Below are positions 7,743-16,130 of a stretch of DNA of 46,163 bases, piece after piece (position 1 is the stretch's first letter; every line of letters begins with the position of its first letter). Position numbers and translations under genes: made by a program. This stretch comes from Oceanobacillus luteolus (GTDB taxonomy: Bacteria > Bacillota > Bacilli > Bacillales > Amphibacillaceae). Under the pieces are notes generated by a model. It had not been told where the DNA came from, did not search any database, and was given only the letters and a program-made list of their open reading frames with translations. The stretch spans positions 1 to 46,163 of the forward strand of contig NZ_JAMBON010000030.1 of the NCBI RefSeq assembly GCF_023715655.1, read 5' to 3'.

Positions 7743-8042
7743 TGACATTTTTCGCCTTAATGTAACAAAGCTCAGTAGGCCATATATCCTGTTTTAAGAA
7801 AACAAACACCTGTAACCATAGGCTTTGTAGATAGAATAGTACTAAGTTTTTCGTAAATGATGAAAGATTTTGTCATTTTTTGAAACAAAACTGTAACATA
7901 AAGATAACTCGAGTGAAACGTTTATATGATAAAATGCCTATGGCTTAGAAAAAATAAAGTTCACGAAATTGCGTTTTACATAGATGATAGAATGACATAG
8001 TTATAGTTAGGCAATGGTTGTGATGGAAACGGGGAACGAAAA
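7743..8042. other. long upstream region of the M23 hydrolase gene
   Basis: About 300 bp without an ORF. It holds TGTAAC at 7761, a WalR-like direct repeat at 7881-7897, and a TATGAT (7925-7930) that could be the -10 box. Transcription from there would give a leader of roughly 100 bases before the ATG at 8043. Confidence 0.5.
7881..7897 (+). promoter_or_regulatory. WalR (YycF)-like binding site
   Basis: TGAAAC, five bases, then TGTAAC matches the WalR consensus (two TGTAA/T-type hexamers separated by five bases) with one mismatch. It lies about 27 bp before the candidate -10 at 7925, a position suited to activation. The downstream gene encodes the kind of cell-wall hydrolase that WalKR controls in other Firmicutes. 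Confidence 0.55.
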
Positions 8043-9263
8043 ATGAAGAAAAAATTGATGACAATTACTACAGTTGCTGTGGTTGGTATTGGTAGTGTAT
8101 TTTTCAGTACTCCAGCATCAGCAAATTCAGTTGAAGATTTAAAGAGCAAAGAGACGGAACTTAAGCAGGACAGAAAAGATTTAAAAGCTAACCTTACTGA
8201 AGCAGAAGCGGAAGTTGCTGACCTTCTCATTGAATTGGAAGAAATCAATGTTGAAATTAGTCGAATTCAAAAAGCTTTGGAAGAAAATAAAAAATCATTG
8301 AAGCAAAATGAAGAAGATATTATAGATACAGAATCAGAGATAGATGAGCTTGAAAAAGAAATTGCAGAATTGGAAGATGCAATTGAAAAACGTTTTGAAA
8401 TCCTAAAAGAGCGTGCAGTTGCTTACCAGAAAAATGGTGGAAATATATCATACATAGAAGTACTATTCGGATCGCAAAGTTTCGGTGATTTCATCAGCCG
8501 TGTCAGCGCGATCAATAAAATTACCGACTCTGATGCAGCTTTGATGGAACAAATTGAAGCAGATAAAGTCATTGTGGAAGAAAAGAAAGAAGAAGTCGTA
8601 GTTAAACTTGATGAATTGACTGATTTGAAAGCCGAGTTAGAAGGCATGCAAGCATTAATTGAAGATCAAGAGAAAGAAACGAAGAAAAAGCAAGCTAACT
8701 TAAAAGAAAAAGAACAAACTCTCGTTGCTAAAGTAGAAGAGTTGAAGATGGAAGATAGTAAACTAGCAGCACTTGAAAGAGAAGTAAGAGCGAATATCTC
8801 AGAATTGACGAGACCGGCTCCGTCGACTCAAATTGCATCTTCTGGTGGTTCAGATGGTGATCTCTCAACGTATAGCAGCAGCCAATCAAATGGTGGCTAT
8901 TTAGCATGGCCAGCTGTGGGAGGATATATTTCCAGCTACATGGGCCCACGTTGGGGTAGACAGCATCAGGGTATCGATATCGCACGTCCAAGTAATTATA
9001 ATATTCTCGCTGCTGCAGATGGCGTGGTCGTCAAAGCAGGTCATACGGGCGGTTTTGGAAACAGAATCGAAATCGAGCACAGCAATGGCTTGAAAACTCT
9101 TTATGCACACTTGTCTGAAATCCACGTATCGGTTGGACAAGAAGTAAGCACAGGATCAGTTATCGGGATAATGGGTAACACAGGTAACTCCACAGGAATC
9201 CATTTACACTTTGAAGTACGTAAAAATGGTGCTTTACAAAACCCGATGGACTATCTGAAATAA
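8043..9263 (+). CDS. secreted coiled-coil M23 peptidase (CwlO/PcsB/EnvC-like murein hydrolase or activator)
   Basis: The 406-aa precursor has a signal peptide with a cleavage site after Ala27 (PASA). A long Glu/Lys-rich coiled coil spans about 30-260, then a Ser/Gly linker, and a C-terminal LytM/M23 domain from about 300. The zinc ligands are intact: His308 and Asp312 in HQGID and His389 in HLHFE, with His356 as general base, so it should cut peptidoglycan cross-links rather than only activate others. Such PcsB/CwlO-type coiled coils are usually regulated through FtsEX; no ftsEX is nearby. A WalR-like box lies upstream, and a bidirectional terminator follows at 9313-9360. It acts outside the membrane during growth or division. 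Confidence 0.9.
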   Translation: MKKKLMTITTVAVVGIGSVFFSTPASANSVEDLKSKETELKQDRKDLKANLTEAEAEVADLLIELEEINVEISRIQKALEENKKSLKQNEEDIIDTESEIDELEKEIAELEDAIEKRFEILKERAVAYQKNGGNISYIEVLFGSQSFGDFISRVSAINKITDSDAALMEQIEADKVIVEEKKEEVVVKLDELTDLKAELEGMQALIEDQEKETKKKQANLKEKEQTLVAKVEELKMEDSKLAALEREVRANISELTRPAPSTQIASSGGSDGDLSTYSSSQSNGGYLAWPAVGGYISSYMGPRWGRQHQGIDIARPSNYNILAAADGVVVKAGHTGGFGNRIEIEHSNGLKTLYAHLSEIHVSVGQEVSTGSVIGIMGNTGNSTGIHLHFEVRKNGALQNPMDYLK

Positions 9264-9312
9264 GGTCCCTTATATTTTCAAAGATTAATATAGTAACAAT
9301 CATATACCCAGC

Positions 9313-9360
9313 AAAAAGTGGTTCCAAACATCTTGAATAGGATGTCTGGAACCACTTTTT
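9313..9360. terminator. bidirectional intrinsic terminator
   Basis: AAAAAGTGGTTCCA pairs with TGGAACCACTTTTT, with an inner ACATC/GATGT pairing. It separates the M23 gene from the convergent copper-binding protein gene. Confidence 0.9.
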
Positions 9361-9373
9361 CATTTATCTAGAG

Positions 9374-9700
9374 TTAAGCAATCTTTCGGCAGACTTCTGC
9401 GCAATGGAAGCATGCTTCGGCGCATCTCTGACAATGTTCATGATCATGCTTCTTACATTCGTTTCCACAAGCTTCACAGATTTCGGCACATACTGCAGCC
9501 AATTGAGGGATGAATTGACTATTTCTTGCAATGGCCTGCTCTAAATAAGCGCAAATATCAGCGCATTCTCTATCCAGCCGTATACAGTCCACCATCATTT
9601 TTACGTCTTCTTCTTTTAGGCATGCATCATAACAATGATTGCAAGCTTCCATACATTCGTGCAGTGCTTCTAGCAATTCTTGATGTTGTTCGTGTGGCAT
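9374..9700 (-). CDS. Cys-rich four-helix-bundle copper-binding protein (Csp/DUF326-like)
   Basis: Starting at the ATG behind AGGAGGG, the product is 108 aa with 16 cysteines, arranged as repeated CxxxC and CxxC motifs on predicted helices (Cys16/20/23/27, 39/46/50, 71/75/78/82, 90/93/97/100/104), plus a His-rich HDHEHC segment. This is the pattern of the four-helix-bundle copper storage proteins, which line the bundle core with thiols and bind many Cu(I) ions. There is no signal peptide, so it should be a cytosolic copper sink like Csp3. It is divergent from csoR-copA-copZ and has its own CsoR-type operator at 9787-9804, so it should be induced with the exporter. Confidence 0.85.
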   Translation of the reverse strand: MPHEQHQELLEALHECMEACNHCYDACLKEEDVKMMVDCIRLDRECADICAYLEQAIARNSQFIPQLAAVCAEICEACGNECKKHDHEHCQRCAEACFHCAEVCRKIA

Positions 9701-9786
9701 TTTAGATACCCTCCTATAGTATAAAATGATGCTATACAATTTAAGTTTCCCGATATGTATTGGATTAAACAAAGATAACATATTAT

Positions 9787-9804
9787 ATACCTAAGGGGGG
9801 TACC
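9787..9804 (-). promoter_or_regulatory. CsoR-type operator of the copper-binding protein gene
   Basis: ATACCTAAGGGGGGTACC resembles the second operator before csoR (shared ATAC ... T.AGGGGGGTA). On the minus strand a TATAAT follows directly, so the operator sits in the -35/-10 spacer, the same geometry as on the csoR side. Confidence 0.65.
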
Positions 9805-9936
9805 TGTATTTTCGGATAAGCTGTCATTTATATGCTAACTAGTTGATTCGAACATGGGCATAGAATCAATTATTATAGAAGGAATTGATAACACTAACTC
9901 ATAGTAAACCGTTAATTCATACCCCGAATTTATTTA

Positions 9937-9965
9937 TTGACAAAAATACTCTAGGGGGGTATGGT
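9937..9965 (+). promoter_or_regulatory. csoR-copA-copZ promoter with CsoR operator
   Basis: TTGACA at 9937-9942 and TATGGT at 9960-9965 are spaced by 17 bp. The spacer and -10 are covered by the G-tract pseudo-palindrome ATACTCTAGGGGGGTAT (9946-9962), which matches the B. subtilis CsoR site at copZA. Apo-CsoR would block RNA polymerase, and Cu(I) would release it. Confidence 0.8.
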
Positions 9966-9988
9966 ATAAGTATAAGGTGAAGGATGTG

Positions 9989-10297
9989 ATGATGTTGGAT
10001 AAATTTCTGCACGATCACCCAGTTACTCCGAGAACGGAATCGGAGAAAACGACAGTTATCAATAGATTGAAACGGATTGAAGGGCAAGTGCGTGGTATTC
10101 AAAAAATGGTCGAGGAAGACCGGTATTGCTTAGATATATTGGTGCAGATCAGTGCGATTCAGGCAGCATTGAAGAAAGTTGGTCATGAAGTAACGGAACG
10201 ACATATTAAACATTGTGTCAGCGATGCAATGAAATCTGGCGAAGGTGAACCAGCAATCGACGAATTAATGAACGTGTTAAAACAAATCTCTAAATAA
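9989..10297 (+). CDS. csoR: copper-sensing transcriptional repressor CsoR
   Basis: The 102-aa all-helical repressor (start at ATG 9989 behind GGTGAAGG; a GTG at 9977 would add four residues) has the CsoR/RcnR signature: [13 protein letters not shown] at the N-terminal helix and Cu(I) ligands Cys47, His72 and Cys76. The 25- and 4-residue spacings equal those of B. subtilis CsoR (Cys45-His70-Cys74). CsoR tetramers bind G-tract operators and are released by Cu(I). Here the gene is first in csoR-copA-copZ, so it is autoregulated through the operator at 9946-9962, and probably also controls the divergent copper-binding protein gene. Confidence 0.93.
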   Translation: MMLDKFLHDHPVTPRTESEKTTVINRLKRIEGQVRGIQKMVEEDRYCLDILVQISAIQAALKKVGHEVTERHIKHCVSDAMKSGEGEPAIDELMNVLKQISK

Positions 10298-10308
10298 GGA
10301 GGGATTTT

Positions 10309-12693
10309 ATGAGTGAGAAGCATCATACGACATTAGGTATTACAGGTATGACGTGTGCTGCATGCTCCAGCCGTGTGGAAAAAGTATTGAATAAGATGGA
10401 CGGGGTCGAAGCTCAAGTCAATTTGACAACAGAGAAGGCCACGATCGATTATGATTCAGAAGTCGTTTCTATCGATGACATTACGAAAAAAATTGAACAT
10501 ATCGGTTATGGTGTCGTCACAGAGCAAGTCGACCTTGATGTGTTTGGCATGACCTGTGCTGCATGTTCAAGCCGAATCGAAAAAGTGCTGAATAAGCAAG
10601 ATGGTGTCAAGCAAGCAACCGTAAACCTTGCAACAGAAAATGCGTCTGTCCAGTATAATCCTGGAATCATCGACATGGATGATTTAATCGTTAAAATTCA
10701 AAAAATGGGTTACGATGCAAAGCCTAAAGAAGAAAGTGAAGCGAAACAAACGCATAAAGAAAAAGAATTAAAGACCATGAAGATGAAAATTCTCATCTCA
10801 TCCATACTAACTGCTCCATTGTTGGTAACGATGCTTGTTCATTTATTCAATATGAGCATTCCGGATATTTTTATGAACCCATGGTTCCAGTTCGCTTTGG
10901 CGACTCCGGTGCAATTTTTTATCGGTTGGCAATTTTACACCGGTGCTTATAAGAGTCTCCGGAATGGCGGAGCGAATATGGATGTCCTTGTCGCCCTGGG
11001 TACAAGTGCTGCGTATTTCTACAGTTTATACGAAGCAATCAGGACGATAGGAAATCCTGCATACGAACCGCATTTATATTTTGAAACAAGTGCAGTCATC
11101 ATTACGTTGATTCTCGTTGGTAAATATTTGGAAGTGAGAGCGAAAAGTCAAACATCAACTGCGCTGTCTTCTTTACTCAATTTACAAGCGAAAGAAGCAC
11201 GTGTCATTCGAAACGGTGAAGAAACGATGATTCCTGTTGAAGAAGTTACCGTTGGCGATCGTTTAGTTGTGAAACCAGGCGAGAAAATTCCAGTAGACGG
11301 TGTTGTAGTGAAAGGTCGTACCTCCGTCGATGAATCGATGCTGACCGGTGAATCAATCCCGATTGAAAAAGGCATGGATGCAACCGTGATTGGATCGACG
11401 ATTAATAAAAATGGAGTCATCGAAATGGAAGCGACGAAGGTTGGTAAAGATACCGCCCTTGCATCGATTGTAAAAGTGGTAGAGGAAGCTCAAGGATCGA
11501 AGGCACCAATTCAACGGTTAGCTGACGTGATTTCCAGCTATTTTGTACCAATTGTTGTAGGTATTGCGATTTTGACTTTCGTTGTGTGGATTGCCTTTGT
11601 CCAACCAGGGCAAATCGAATATGCGATGCTTGCAGCGGTTGCTGTACTTGTCATCGCTTGTCCTTGTGCGTTGGGGCTTGCGACACCGACATCAATTATG
11701 GTCGGTACAGGTAAAGCAGCTGAAACGGGAATCCTTTTCAAAGGTGGCGAACATCTCGAGCGTACCCATGAACTTAACACGATCATCCTAGATAAGACAG
11801 GTACGATTACAAAAGGTAAACCTGAAGTCACAAATTTCATAGGTGATGAAGCAACATTACAACTTCTGGCAAGTGCGGAAAAAGGCTCGGAACACCCGCT
11901 TGCAGAAGCAATCGTCACGTATGCAACAGAACAGAATATGGATTTTGCTGAGGTGGATGATTTTAACGCGATACCTGGTCATGGTATTGAAGCAACGATT
12001 ACTGGAAAAAACATTCTTGTCGGAAATCGAAAACTTATGCAAGACCACCACATTGAAGTCGGTGACGCCGAGCAAGAATTAGTGCAGTATGAAATGGAAG
12101 GAAAGACGGCGATGTTGATCGCTGTCGATGGAGAATTTAAAGGGATTATTGCTGTCGCGGATACGATTAAAGATACAGCTCCACAAGCCATCCAAGAGTT
12201 GAAAGACCAAGGATTAGAAGTAATCATGCTGACAGGAGATAATGAACGGACGGCAAGAGCCATCGCGAAACAAGTAGGCATTACCGAAGTGATTGCTGAA
12301 GTTTTACCTGAAGAAAAAGCGGATAAAGTGAAGGAAATCCAGTTGAAAGGTAAAAAAGTCGGGATGGTTGGAGATGGAGTAAATGATGCTCCTGCCTTAG
12401 CAATTGCAGATATCGGAATTGCCATCGGTACAGGGACAGAAGTTGCGATTGAAGCAGCTGACGTCACGATTCTTGGCGGCGAGTTACTACTCATTCCAAA
12501 AGCAATCAAAATCAGCAGAGCAACGATTAAAAATATCCGTCAAAACCTGTTTTGGGCATTTGGCTATAACACGGCAGGAATCCCAATCGCAGCCATCGGA
12601 CTCCTTGCTCCTTGGATTGCCGGCGCTGCGATGGCACTGAGTTCCGTCAGTGTAGTTTCCAACTCGCTTCGTCTAAAGAGGGTTAAGATATAA
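10309..12693 (+). CDS. copA: copper-exporting P1B-type ATPase CopA
   Basis: The 794-aa membrane pump exports Cu(I) using ATP. Two N-terminal heavy-metal-associated domains carry CxxC (Cys16/19 and Cys83/86). TGES at 346-349 is the actuator loop, CPC at 451-453 is the membrane metal site, DKTGT at 495-499 holds the phosphorylated Asp, SEHP at 527-530 marks the P1B nucleotide domain, and GDGVNDAP spans 688-695. YN (753-754) and MxxSS (775-779) in the last helices mark the Cu(I)-specific P1B-1 subgroup. It lies 11 bp behind csoR with GGAGG before its ATG and 33 bp before copZ, so the three form an operon. Confidence 0.96.
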   Translation: MSEKHHTTLGITGMTCAACSSRVEKVLNKMDGVEAQVNLTTEKATIDYDSEVVSIDDITKKIEHIGYGVVTEQVDLDVFGMTCAACSSRIEKVLNKQDGVKQATVNLATENASVQYNPGIIDMDDLIVKIQKMGYDAKPKEESEAKQTHKEKELKTMKMKILISSILTAPLLVTMLVHLFNMSIPDIFMNPWFQFALATPVQFFIGWQFYTGAYKSLRNGGANMDVLVALGTSAAYFYSLYEAIRTIGNPAYEPHLYFETSAVIITLILVGKYLEVRAKSQTSTALSSLLNLQAKEARVIRNGEETMIPVEEVTVGDRLVVKPGEKIPVDGVVVKGRTSVDESMLTGESIPIEKGMDATVIGSTINKNGVIEMEATKVGKDTALASIVKVVEEAQGSKAPIQRLADVISSYFVPIVVGIAILTFVVWIAFVQPGQIEYAMLAAVAVLVIACPCALGLATPTSIMVGTGKAAETGILFKGGEHLERTHELNTIILDKTGTITKGKPEVTNFIGDEATLQLLASAEKGSEHPLAEAIVTYATEQNMDFAEVDDFNAIPGHGIEATITGKNILVGNRKLMQDHHIEVGDAEQELVQYEMEGKTAMLIAVDGEFKGIIAVADTIKDTAPQAIQELKDQGLEVIMLTGDNERTARAIAKQVGITEVIAEVLPEEKADKVKEIQLKGKKVGMVGDGVNDAPALAIADIGIAIGTGTEVAIEAADVTILGGELLLIPKAIKISRATIKNIRQNLFWAFGYNTAGIPIAAIGLLAPWIAGAAMALSSVSVVSNSLRLKRVKI

Positions 12694-12726
12694 ACGTAAT
12701 CTTGAACTTTAAAGGAGGTGAGAACT

Positions 12727-12933
12727 ATGCAAAAACAAACATTAAATGTTACAGGCATGTCTTGCGGCCACTGCCAAGCGTCTGTAGAAGGCGCATTGAA
12801 AGGGTTGGATGGCGTATCTGCTGTAGAAGTGGATTTAAATTCTGGTAAAGTAGAAGTCACCTATGATGAATCAAAAGTTTCTTTAGAAAATATGAAAGAA
12901 GCTGTTGAAGATCAAGGGTATGACGTAGCATAA
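12727..12933 (+). CDS. copZ: copper chaperone CopZ
   Basis: The 68-aa HMA-domain protein has the Cu(I)-binding GMSCGHC loop at 10-16 (Cys13, Cys16) and the ferredoxin-like strand pattern. ATG 12727 follows AAAGGAGG, whereas the upstream GTG at 12718 lies inside that ribosome site and is rejected. CopZ delivers Cu(I) to CopA and can exchange copper with CsoR. It is last in the operon and ends at a clear terminator. Confidence 0.95.
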   Translation: MQKQTLNVTGMSCGHCQASVEGALKGLDGVSAVEVDLNSGKVEVTYDESKVSLENMKEAVEDQGYDVA

Positions 12934-12946
12934 ATATACATGATAG

Positions 12947-12981
12947 AAGCTGGTTTCCTGATTGGAGACCAGCTTTTTTTG
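12947..12981 (+). terminator. intrinsic terminator of the cop operon
   Basis: AGCTGGT and ACCAGCT pair, with an inner TCC/GGA, followed by seven Ts. Confidence 0.9.
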
Positions 12982-13178
12982 TGAAATAAATCCTTTTACA
13001 TTCGAGATGAGCGAGATTTATGGATCCAACAACCGCTCACAACCTCCCCAAAATTACAAATCTGCAGGATATGTTAGGATACTTAACCATTTGTAAGGTT
13101 TTTTGCAAAAATTAGTACATAGACCTCTCTGATATTGAAATATATAAAAATATCACTATTAACCGTTGTTTATCTAAT

Positions 13179-13207
13179 TTCAGAAATCTTAGGTCCATTG
13201 ATATAAT
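13179..13207 (+). promoter_or_regulatory. candidate promoter of the amino acid ABC operon
   Basis: TTCAGA and TATAAT are separated by 17 bp, about 50 bp before the GTG start at 13258. The rest of 12982-13257 shows no T-box, SAM or lysine riboswitch features that I can recognise. Confidence 0.35.
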
Positions 13208-13257
13208 AAAAACCATCGTTTCGAAATAAAAAGACATTCGAGGAGGATTTATTATTC

Positions 13258-14058
13258 GTGTTCAAACAAAAGGGAAATAGGATTGTTAGTCGACTCGTTA
13301 TGCTTACGCTACTTAGTATTCTTGCAACTGCGTTAGCCGCATGCGGTTCAGAAGAGGTAAGCGGTGATCCGTCAGATGAAGCAAATGATGCGATTAGTGT
13401 TGCGGTTGTTCAAGATTACGCCCCATTTGAATTTAAGGTAGATGATAAATTGACTGGGTTTGATGTTGAATTAGTGGAAGCGGTTGCGGAGAAAGCGGGC
13501 TTGTCTGTCGACTGGGAAATCATGAAATTTGATGGCATTATTCCGGCGCTTCAAGCAAATCAAGTCGATGCCGCTGTTTCAGCCATTGGAATCCGGGAGG
13601 ACCGTCTAGAAGTTGTGGACTTCTCCGATCCATATTTTGAGTCTGGTTTATCTTTAGTGGCGCTAGAGGGCAATGATTTTGAAAGTGAAAAAGATCTGGA
13701 TGGCAAAGTGATTGTCGCGAAACAGGGAACATCCGGTTTAAAACTGGCCAATGAACTTGCTGAAAAATATGATGTTGAAGTTACGACACTTCAAGATGAT
13801 GCAACCATGTATATGGAATTAGAAAACGGAAATGCGGATATCGTTATCAATGATTATCCAAGTGTTGCTTATAAATTGAAACAGGATGGAGAAGATTCCG
13901 AGCTTGAGATCGTGGGCGATATGTATCCAAGCGAAGATTACGGAATTGCTATTTCTAAAGACAGTGATGGTCTATTAGAAAAAATGAATGACGGACTTCA
14001 GGAATTAAGAGATAGTGGGGAGTTTGACGAGATTTACAATCGTTATTTCTCTGAATAA
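13258..14058 (+). CDS. amino acid ABC transporter substrate-binding lipoprotein
   Basis: The 266-aa precursor starts at GTG with GAGGAGG upstream. It has a lipoprotein signal peptide with lipobox LAAC (Cys29), so the mature protein is anchored outside the membrane. The body is a family 3 solute-binding protein: DYAPFEFKVDDKLTGFDVEL near the N-terminus, IPALQANQVDAAVS in the middle, and VIAKQGTSG in the second lobe. These features indicate polar amino acids such as glutamine, arginine or cystine. The choice between them cannot be made by eye. The cognate permease and ATPase follow directly. Confidence 0.9.
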   Translation: MFKQKGNRIVSRLVMLTLLSILATALAACGSEEVSGDPSDEANDAISVAVVQDYAPFEFKVDDKLTGFDVELVEAVAEKAGLSVDWEIMKFDGIIPALQANQVDAAVSAIGIREDRLEVVDFSDPYFESGLSLVALEGNDFESEKDLDGKVIVAKQGTSGLKLANELAEKYDVEVTTLQDDATMYMELENGNADIVINDYPSVAYKLKQDGEDSELEIVGDMYPSEDYGIAISKDSDGLLEKMNDGLQELRDSGEFDEIYNRYFSE

Positions 14059-14098
14059 GGATTGGCTGAATCTGAGAGAAAGAGGGATCGTGTGTTAG

Positions 14099-14752
14099 AT
14101 GGAAACTATACAAATCATACTTGATGCATTACCCACTCTGTTAAGTGGAATGGGATTGACTTTAGAAATAACAATTATATCACTAGTCCTTGCAATGGTC
14201 ATTGGACTTGTACTCGGTGTATTCAGTATTACGAAAAGCAAAATACTAAGAGCTATTTCAACTGTTTTTGTTGATATGATCCGAGGCACACCATTACTTG
14301 TCCAAATATTATTTATTTACTTCGGTATACCTAGTGTATTCGATGTTAACCTAACGGCGTTTGCTGCTGGTGTGATTGCAATCACGATCAATGCAGCTGC
14401 ATACTTAGTTGAAATTTTCCGAGCCGGAATTAACTCCATTGATAAAGGACAAATGGAAGCTGGTAGGTCGATTGGATTTTCCTACTGGCAAACAATGCGA
14501 TTAATTGTATTACCTCAAGCAGTACGGCGTATGATTCCTGCTTTCGTTAATCAATTTATTGTCAGTATTAAAGATACTTCGCTCCTTTCCGCTATCGGTA
14601 TAGCTGAACTTACATTTTCTGGACAATCGATTTATGCTGCTAATTTCCGGGCTTTTGAAATATTATTTGCAGTGGGAGTTCTGTATTTTGTCATCATCTA
14701 TACATTGAGCTTACTCTCACGCTGGTTGGAGAGGAGATTAGATGTCGCATGA
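14099..14752 (+). CDS. amino acid ABC transporter permease (HisM/GlnP family)
   Basis: The 217-aa integral membrane protein has about five hydrophobic segments and the EAA loop [17 protein letters not shown] (120-136), which contacts the ATPase, plus the family signature RGTPLLVQI at 62-70. One permease gene is present, so the transporter should use a homodimer. The ribosome site is weak (AGAGGG at a long spacing), so the exact start is less certain. Its TGA overlaps the ATG of the ATPase gene by the usual ATGA type, indicating translational coupling. Confidence 0.9.
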   Translation: METIQIILDALPTLLSGMGLTLEITIISLVLAMVIGLVLGVFSITKSKILRAISTVFVDMIRGTPLLVQILFIYFGIPSVFDVNLTAFAAGVIAITINAAAYLVEIFRAGINSIDKGQMEAGRSIGFSYWQTMRLIVLPQAVRRMIPAFVNQFIVSIKDTSLLSAIGIAELTFSGQSIYAANFRAFEILFAVGVLYFVIIYTLSLLSRWLERRLDVA

Positions 14753-15477
14753 AAATGATTGAAGTAAAAAGTTTGAAGAAATCATTTGGTAAATTAGAAG
14801 TTTTAAAAGATATAAATATAGATGTGGCGCCACAAGAGGTTGTGTGTGTCATTGGTCCATCAGGTTCTGGGAAGAGCACGCTTTTGCGTTGTATGAATCG
14901 CTTGGAAGAACCTACAGCTGGAGAAATTTTTATTGAAGAAGATAACCTCACAGATACAAAAACAAATATTAATCAATTACGTCAACGAATGGGAATGGTC
15001 TTCCAACAATTTAATCTTTTTCCCCACAAGACTGTAATGGAAAATATCACAATGGGTCCACAGCGATTAAAGGGAAAGTCAAAGACAGAAGTAAAAGAAC
15101 TTGGATCTCAATTGCTTGAGAAAGTGGGATTAGTAGATAAAGCAAAGGTATATCCAGATAACTTATCAGGGGGACAAAAACAACGGGTTGCGATCGCACG
15201 GGCATTAGCGATGGAGCCGAGTATCATGTTATTTGATGAGCCGACCTCAGCCCTAGATCCAGAAATGGTTGGGGAGGTACTTCAAGTGATGAAGGATTTA
15301 GCGGAAGATGGGATGACCATGGTCATTGTGACGCATGAAATGGGATTCGCTAAGGAAGTCGCTGATCGCGTTATCTTTATGGATGAAGGTTTCATCGTTG
15401 AAGAAGGCTCACCAGCAGAACTCTTTGATAACCCACAACATGAAAGAACAAAGAGCTTTTTATCGAAAGTCTTGTAA
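14749..15477 (+). CDS. polar amino acid ABC transporter ATP-binding protein (GlnQ/ArtM family)
   Basis: The 242-aa ATPase has Walker [10 protein letters not shown] (36-44), the Q-loop in VFQQFNLF (85-92), signature LSGGQ (139-143), Walker B LFDEP (161-165) and the H-loop [15 protein letters not shown] and the overall length are typical of the amino acid importer ATPases GlnQ, ArtM and TcyC. It is the last gene of the three-gene operon. An inverted repeat at 15505-15525 follows. Confidence 0.93.
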   Translation: MKMIEVKSLKKSFGKLEVLKDINIDVAPQEVVCVIGPSGSGKSTLLRCMNRLEEPTAGEIFIEEDNLTDTKTNINQLRQRMGMVFQQFNLFPHKTVMENITMGPQRLKGKSKTEVKELGSQLLEKVGLVDKAKVYPDNLSGGQKQRVAIARALAMEPSIMLFDEPTSALDPEMVGEVLQVMKDLAEDGMTMVIVTHEMGFAKEVADRVIFMDEGFIVEEGSPAELFDNPQHERTKSFLSKVL

Positions 15478-15504
15478 GTATTGGGACCACACATATTAGT
15501 GAAC

Positions 15505-15525
15505 AATCTCGTACCTTGCGAGATT
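15505..15525 (+). terminator. hairpin after the amino acid ABC operon
   Basis: AATCTCG and CGAGATT pair around a 7-nt loop and are followed by a loosely T-rich stretch. It could be a weak terminator. Because it lies just before ectA, it could also be an operator for the ectoine genes. Confidence 0.45.
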
Positions 15526-15545
15526 AGTTTATAGATATTTTTAAT
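15516..15545 (+). promoter_or_regulatory. possible promoter of ectABC
   Basis: TTGCGA (15516-15521) and TTTAAT (15540-15545) are separated by 18 bp, about 20 bp before the proposed ectA start. The -35 overlaps the second arm of the hairpin at 15505-15525. Confidence 0.3.
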
Positions 15546-15566
15546 AAAATAATTAGGGGTGAAATT

Positions 15567-16124
15567 ATTAAAACGTTAGAAGTTGCTAGGAAGTCAAAGG
15601 TAAAAACGAAGCATTTTTTTCGGAAGCCAGAGAAGAAGGATGGGGCGGAAGTTTGGAGATTGATTAAACACACTGGTAATCTCGATCTTAATTCTTCCTA
15701 TAGCTATCTTTTATGGTGTGAGGTATTTTCGGAGTCGTCGATTATCGCTTTTGAGGGACTAGCTGAGGAAAGGCCAGTTGGATTCGTCTCAGGTTTTATG
15801 CACCCAGAAAAACCAGATACTTTATTTATTTGGCAGGTAGCTGTTCATGAATCACAACGAGGAAAAGGTTTAGCTACAAAAATGTTAAAGCAACTATTGA
15901 ATCGTGAGTGTTGTGAACAAGCAAAATACATTGAAGCCACGGTAGGTGAGTCAAATACGCCTTCTAATAATTTGTTCTTAGGTCTTGCGAGAAAATTTGA
16001 ATCAAATTATAGGATAAGCAAGTATTTTGAATCAGATGACTTTCCGGAAAGTGATAAGGAAGCACATGAAACCGAGTGGCTATATCGTATTGGGCCAATA
16101 AATAAAAAATTTATAAAGGGATGA
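15567..16124 (+). CDS. ectA: L-2,4-diaminobutyrate N-acetyltransferase EctA (non-ATG start)
   Basis: EctA acetylates diaminobutyrate, the second step of ectoine synthesis. The first TTG of the frame (15660) would give only 154 aa and lose conserved sequence. Upstream in the same frame are FFRKPEKKDGAEVWRLIK and then HTGNLDLNSSYSYLLWC, the characteristic EctA N-terminus. No ATG, GTG or TTG exists between the stop at 15525 and 15660, so the likely start is ATT at 15567, five bases behind AGGGGTGA, giving 185 aa, the normal EctA length. The GNAT acetyl-CoA loop is RGKGLA (98-103). It is the first gene of ectABC; ectB follows 6 bp later. Frame and family are certain; the start codon is an inference. 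Confidence 0.9.
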   Translation: MKTLEVARKSKVKTKHFFRKPEKKDGAEVWRLIKHTGNLDLNSSYSYLLWCEVFSESSIIAFEGLAEERPVGFVSGFMHPEKPDTLFIWQVAVHESQRGKGLATKMLKQLLNRECCEQAKYIEATVGESNTPSNNLFLGLARKFESNYRISKYFESDDFPESDKEAHETEWLYRIGPINKKFIKG

Positions 16125-16130
16125 ATCTAA

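Noticed and set aside
11538-12509. Long minus-strand ORFs of 126 and 176 aa
   Set aside because: They are antisense shadows of copA, which has all P-type ATPase motifs on the plus strand.
12982-13257. Riboswitch or T-box before the amino acid ABC operon
   Set aside because: I found no T-box sequence, specifier stem or known aptamer pattern, only a possible promoter.
15660-16124. ectA starting at TTG 15660
   Set aside because: This start would remove conserved EctA sequence that is clearly encoded upstream in the same frame.
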